Source of the DNA: Capnocytophaga sp. oral taxon 863 str. F0517
GTDB taxonomy: Bacteria; Bacteroidota; Bacteroidia; Flavobacteriales; Flavobacteriaceae
Direction of reading: 5' to 3'
DNA: 64,000 nucleotides
Assembly (NCBI RefSeq): GCF_000466425.1
Contig: NZ_KE992117.1
Location: forward strand, 91,802-155,801
Position numbers and translations under genes: made by a program. Below the pieces are notes generated by a model, which was not told the DNA's origin, did not search any database, and worked only from the letters and a program-made list of their open reading frames with translations. Position 1 is the stretch's first letter; every line of letters begins with the position of its first letter. This document shows positions 61,398-64,000 of this stretch, in pieces.

Positions 61398-61417
61398 CAA
61401 CACGGCTGAAATATTAC
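61398..61417. repeat. 3'-flank repeat, copy 2
   Basis: CAACACGGCTGAAATATTAC, directly after the stop codon of the immunity-like gene at 61418-62092; 19 of 20 bases match copy 3. Confidence 0.65.
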
Positions 61418-62092
61418 CTAGTTTTCCAATATCCCATTTTCTATAACATATCCTGTAATTGCTTCTTTTTGTAATTCTTCTATAAGTGGTTGAGAAAGAA
61501 ATAGTCCGTGCCTTGTATCTATCACATCATATTCCATCTTAATATTTAAAAAAATGGATACAGGATCTGCCATATGTCTATCATATTCAGCGTTTTCATA
61601 ATCATCTACATTCTCAAACATAACTCTTGGACCTTTTTCATATCTGCAAAAAACAGATTTTTTAAAGTCATACATATTAGCCAAAAGAGTAGGAAAGCCT
61701 ACTAAAAAATAGTCTTGCGAAAAAGTTGCTATTCTTGCAGGTATCTTGTTGTGAATGGGAAGCCTATATTTAGCAAGAATTTTATAAGCTCTCTCACTTA
61801 TTAAAAATGGAATATTAAATAGTTGTTCACTATAATTCATAATATCCAATTCCTTGATACTTTTCGTTTTAGGAAAATAAGTAAGATCAAAATCCTGAGG
61901 AGGTTCATAAATAACATAACTTCCCCAACGAGTTCGCTCAATATTTTTTATATTGGCTATAAAAAATTCTTTAAAATTTTTCTCCACTCTTTTATCTGTG
62001 AAAGAATTTTTATTCTGTTCAACAGCGCATCCCCCATTTCTTCTTCCTGTTGTTTTAGAATCCCAATCTGTACGTATTCTATAATATTTCAT
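61418..62092 (-). CDS. Immunity-like protein (imm11/Imm43 style)
   Basis: 224 residues starting MKYYRIRTDWDSKTTGRRNG, apparently intact. The layout (MKYY start, ~80-residue variable part, SERAYKILAKYRLPIHNKI with a hydrophobic FLVGFP stretch, and LSQPLIEELQKEAITGYVIE near the end) resembles the imm11 gene next door and related polymorphic-toxin immunity families. The exact family is uncertain. No toxin gene is adjacent, though a 27-residue coding scrap ends 3 bp before its start. AT-rich codon use. Confidence 0.65.
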   Translation of the reverse strand: MKYYRIRTDWDSKTTGRRNGGCAVEQNKNSFTDKRVEKNFKEFFIANIKNIERTRWGSYVIYEPPQDFDLTYFPKTKSIKELDIMNYSEQLFNIPFLISERAYKILAKYRLPIHNKIPARIATFSQDYFLVGFPTLLANMYDFKKSVFCRYEKGPRVMFENVDDYENAEYDRHMADPVSIFLNIKMEYDVIDTRHGLFLSQPLIEELQKEAITGYVIENGILEN

Positions 62093-62095
62093 AAA

Positions 62096-62179
62096 CTAAT
62101 TTTTACATTCTATTTTATGTAATCCTTTCTTAAAGTAATCGTTTAGGGTTATTCCCACTACCGCAAGCATTTTACTCAT
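62096..62179 (-). pseudogene. Short coding scrap upstream of the immunity-like gene
   Basis: An open frame reads MSKMLAVVGITLNDYFKKGL and HKIECKN then stop, ending 3 bp before the ATG at 62092. The frame stays open for six more codons upstream (SLIVGG). Its position is that of a toxin C-terminus before its immunity gene, so it may be the last remnant of a toxin. A real 27-residue peptide cannot be excluded. Confidence 0.4.
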
Positions 62180-62242
62180 ACCTCCTACAATTAGGCTTTA
62201 TCTTTTCACATTATACTGTTTGGTAGGTTTTTGTAATTTTTA

Positions 62243-62262
62243 CAACACAGCTGAAATATTAC
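62243..62262. repeat. 3'-flank repeat, copy 3
   Basis: CAACACAGCTGAAATATTAC, 6 bp beyond the stop codon of the leucine-rich-repeat gene; nearly identical to copy 2. Confidence 0.65.
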
Positions 62263-62268
62263 CACGTA

Positions 62269-63177
62269 TTATATCCAACAATATATGATACCATTTCTTG
62301 TCATATGACCTCTTATACTGGGAGACATTTTATATTTCTCAATACCAAATTTCTTTAAATGTCGAATAGGTTTTATACTATCTATTTTCTCTATTGGATT
62401 TCCAAATAGCTCAAGTACTTTTAAATTGTGCATCTGTTCTAATCCCTCAAGACTCTCTATTTCACTTTCTTGCAAATCTAAATATTCAAGAGAATTTAAT
62501 TTTACGAAAGGTAAAAAATTTGTAAAAGGCTCTCCATACAACTGTAAAAGTTTCAGTTTGGTACAAGCAGCAACTCCATCAAAACTTTGATTTTTTGTAC
62601 AACTATACGCATAAAGATCTCGTAAATTCGGGGTATTTTTCAATGAATAGAGATCAAAATTTCCTGCAGTAATATATAATTCTTTTAATTTAGGAAAAGA
62701 AGTATCTATTGCTTTGATAGGATTACGTGTCATCGATAAATCTTTTAAGTTGGGAATGTTTACATTTGCTAAAGTTGTTACTGATGTTTCTGTAATACTT
62801 AAAGACTTAATTGAATTACTAAAAATATTAAAATGAGTTATTTCCCTTCCGTCAATTCCTAATCCTTTCAAATTTGGAAAATTAAGGAAATTTTCAAATA
62901 TGCCCGTATTAGAAAAATGACAATTTCTAAATCCCAATCTTGTAAGTTGTTTAAAAAATTTTAAACTACTTAAGTCAGACAAATTACAATTACGAAAAGC
63001 TATTTTTTTTAATGTATCTGCAAAGGGCAACAAATCATCTAAAGTATCAATATCCTCTTTAAAAAATATCACCTCTACTACTTTATTTCGATATAGCCTT
63101 ATATAGCTTTTTTCAGACTTAAGGTAGTTTGCAGAAACTTTGTCTAAGTGGTATTTTTCTTTCAAGTATGATAACAT
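62269..63177 (-). CDS. Leucine-rich-repeat protein
   Basis: 302 residues with no signal peptide. From ~residue 45 about eleven LRR units of 20-24 residues run to the end, e.g. LKKIAFRNCNLSDLSSLKFF, LTRLGFRNCHFSN, LKDLSMTRNPIKAIDTSFPK, LEYLDLQESEIESLEGLEQM and LKVLELFGNPIEKIDSIKPI. The last unit is followed by a ~20-residue cap ending IYCWI. Such intracellular LRR proteins bind partners and appear among toxin-immunity clusters. The partner is unknown. AT-rich. Confidence 0.85.
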   Translation of the reverse strand: MLSYLKEKYHLDKVSANYLKSEKSYIRLYRNKVVEVIFFKEDIDTLDDLLPFADTLKKIAFRNCNLSDLSSLKFFKQLTRLGFRNCHFSNTGIFENFLNFPNLKGLGIDGREITHFNIFSNSIKSLSITETSVTTLANVNIPNLKDLSMTRNPIKAIDTSFPKLKELYITAGNFDLYSLKNTPNLRDLYAYSCTKNQSFDGVAACTKLKLLQLYGEPFTNFLPFVKLNSLEYLDLQESEIESLEGLEQMHNLKVLELFGNPIEKIDSIKPIRHLKKFGIEKYKMSPSIRGHMTRNGIIYCWI

Positions 63178-63232
63178 ATTTATTTACAAATTGATGCTTA
63201 TTATTAAATTTATCAAGATATGTTGTGTTGAG

Positions 63233-63479
63233 TTACCTTACTAAAGAAAAAGTAAGACAATTCAAATTCATTTTCTGCCATTCCTTTTTTATTGCTTCTG
63301 AAACAAAAATACTCTTTTCACTATCTACACATATACAATCCTTGCTAAGTGTAGCTATTTTCAAAGGATCATAAATGGCATCAAGAAAAACATAACTCTT
63401 CTTCGCTTCTCATAAGTATACCCTTTGGCAAGAGCTTTCATTAGTTTCTGTGGTGGGAATAACTTATCTACGGGGGACA
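63233..63479 (-). pseudogene. Truncated, frameshifted immunity-like gene remnant
   Basis: On the minus strand SPVDKLFPPQKLMKALAKGY then TYEKRR reads up to about 63410, then a one-frame shift gives KSYVFLDAIYDPLKIATLSK, DCICVDSEKSIFVSEAIKKE and WQKMNLNCLTFSLVR before a stop at 63233. The I-F-V-S-E segment and the tail with W and TFSLV look like the C-terminal half of Imm43/imm11-type immunity proteins. There is no start codon; the 5' end is missing beyond ~63480. Clear coding remnant, family call tentative. Confidence 0.6.
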
Positions 63480-63515
63480 AATATACAAAAAATTATACCA
63501 ATATACAATAAAAAA

Positions 63516-63544
63516 ATCCCTAACCATCGAGGTTAGAGATTTGT
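63516..63544 (-). terminator. Intrinsic terminator of adk
   Basis: AAATCCCTAACC pairs with GGTTAGAGATTT (11 of 12 bp, 5-nt loop), with seven T residues after it on the minus strand. Confidence 0.85.
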
Positions 63545-63562
63545 ATTTTATATAGGTATTTT

Positions 63563-64000
63563 TTACAACACATCGATTATTTTGGAGAGGCGCTGGGTGA
63601 TTTCCTCAATAGAACCTATACCATTGATAGGGTGATATTTGCCTTGCTTTTTGTAAAAGTCAATAAGAGGAGCTGTTTTTTGGTTGTATTCGACAAAGCG
63701 GTTACGAATTTTGCCTTCGTCTTGGTCATCAGAGCGCCCACTTACTTTACCACGCTCTACAAGTCTTTTGATAAGTTCTTCATCATCTGCATCAAGAGCT
63801 AAAGTCGCACTGATATTCATTTGCTTAGAGGCCAAGAAAGTATCCAGCGCTTCGGCTTGGGCTATGGTACGAGGGAAGCCGTCAAAGATAAATCCTGCTG
63901 CATTGGGGTTCTTTTCTATCTCCGCTTGGAGCATTTGGATCGTTACCTCATCGGGAACGAGAGCTCCCTTATCCATATAAGATTGGGCTAATACTCCGAG
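63563..64000 (-). CDS. adk: Adenylate kinase, 5' end outside window
   Basis: The last ~145 residues lie in the window; the P-loop N-terminus is beyond the right edge, since the frame stays open (LGVLAQSYMDKGALVPDEVT). Visible: the AMP-binding and catalytic segment FIFDGFPRTIAQAEALDTFL, the lid region RLVERGKVSGRSDDQDEGKI, and the C-terminal helix. The short lid indicates the variant without zinc. It interconverts ATP, AMP and ADP. Confidence 0.95.
   Translation of the reverse strand, partial: LGVLAQSYMDKGALVPDEVTIQMLQAEIEKNPNAAGFIFDGFPRTIAQAEALDTFLASKQMNISATLALDADDEELIKRLVERGKVSGRSDDQDEGKIRNRFVEYNQKTAPLIDFYKKQGKYHPINGIGSIEEITQRLSKIIDVL

Noticed and set aside
62160-62180. AGGAGG just before ATG 62179 as a Shine-Dalgarno site
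   Set aside because: It lies 1-2 bases from the ATG, too close to function, and Bacteroidota rarely use such sites.
63221-63240. Fourth copy of the 3'-flank repeat next to the 63.2-kb remnant
   Set aside because: Only the short word TTGTGTTG is shared, in the opposite orientation; too little to call.
1-64000. CRISPR array, rRNA, tRNA or insertion sequence
   Set aside because: No regularly spaced direct repeats, no cloverleaf in the gaps examined, and no transposase or terminal repeats were seen. The pRiA4b-like gene alone is not evidence of a mobile element.

Overview
The window looks like a chromosomal segment of a Flavobacteriaceae member (phylum Bacteroidota), most likely Capnocytophaga or a close relative. 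Seen directly: promoters of the TTTG ... TAnnTTTG type precede many genes, coding DNA is moderately AT-rich, intergenic DNA is strongly AT-rich, and several short genes belong to families I know mainly from this class (DUF4271, DUF4296, DUF5606, DUF1573, HTH-tailed Pif1-like helicase). The genus is an inference; there is no rRNA in the window.

From 1 to about 56.4 kb the window is core genome, densely packed, in short operons on both strands. In order: stringent-response enzyme (partial), purH, pyrD, a ZIP transporter, a cyclophilin-FKBP fusion, a TauE-like permease, a previously trackless 56-residue membrane protein, phoH, tadA, yraN, hemD with two Bacteroidota-specific neighbours, a coiled-coil/zapA/6S RNA/rny unit, dnaB, an acyl-CoA synthetase, a rhomboid protease, a nucleoid-associated protein, pabB-pabC (folate), fabH, sucC, rnpA, a two-component system, coaE-ybbR, def, DUF1573, valS, clpC, a Pif1-like helicase, mtaB, recG, ribD-prmA, a ComEA-like protein, a mannose-1-phosphate guanylyltransferase, a glycosyltransferase, uvrA, a TRIC channel, a cysteine-less thioredoxin, a metallophosphoesterase, a PgpH-type HD phosphodiesterase and an arginine-deiminase-superfamily enzyme. 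Convergent pairs are separated by strong two-way hairpin terminators, or overlap slightly.

From 56.5 to 57.7 kb lies a small accessory pair: a winged-helix protein with a PD-(D/E)XK-like C-terminus, and a DpnD/PcfM-family protein, preceded by a promoter and a terminator-like leader hairpin. parE (57.8-59.6 kb) follows; parC is not next to it.

From 59.6 to 63.5 kb is an AT-rich accessory island, all on the minus strand, with the appearance of a decayed polymorphic-toxin immunity array. It holds a multi-pass membrane protein, an imm11-family gene broken by one frameshift, an apparently intact immunity-like gene preceded by a 27-residue coding scrap, a leucine-rich-repeat protein, and a truncated, frameshifted immunity-like remnant. 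Three of the genes share an approximately 20-bp sequence immediately after their stop codons. The window closes with the 3' part of adk and its terminator.

The most interesting items are the 6S RNA fold between zapA and rny, the immunity graveyard with its shared 3' repeat, and the wHTH-nuclease/DpnD pair.
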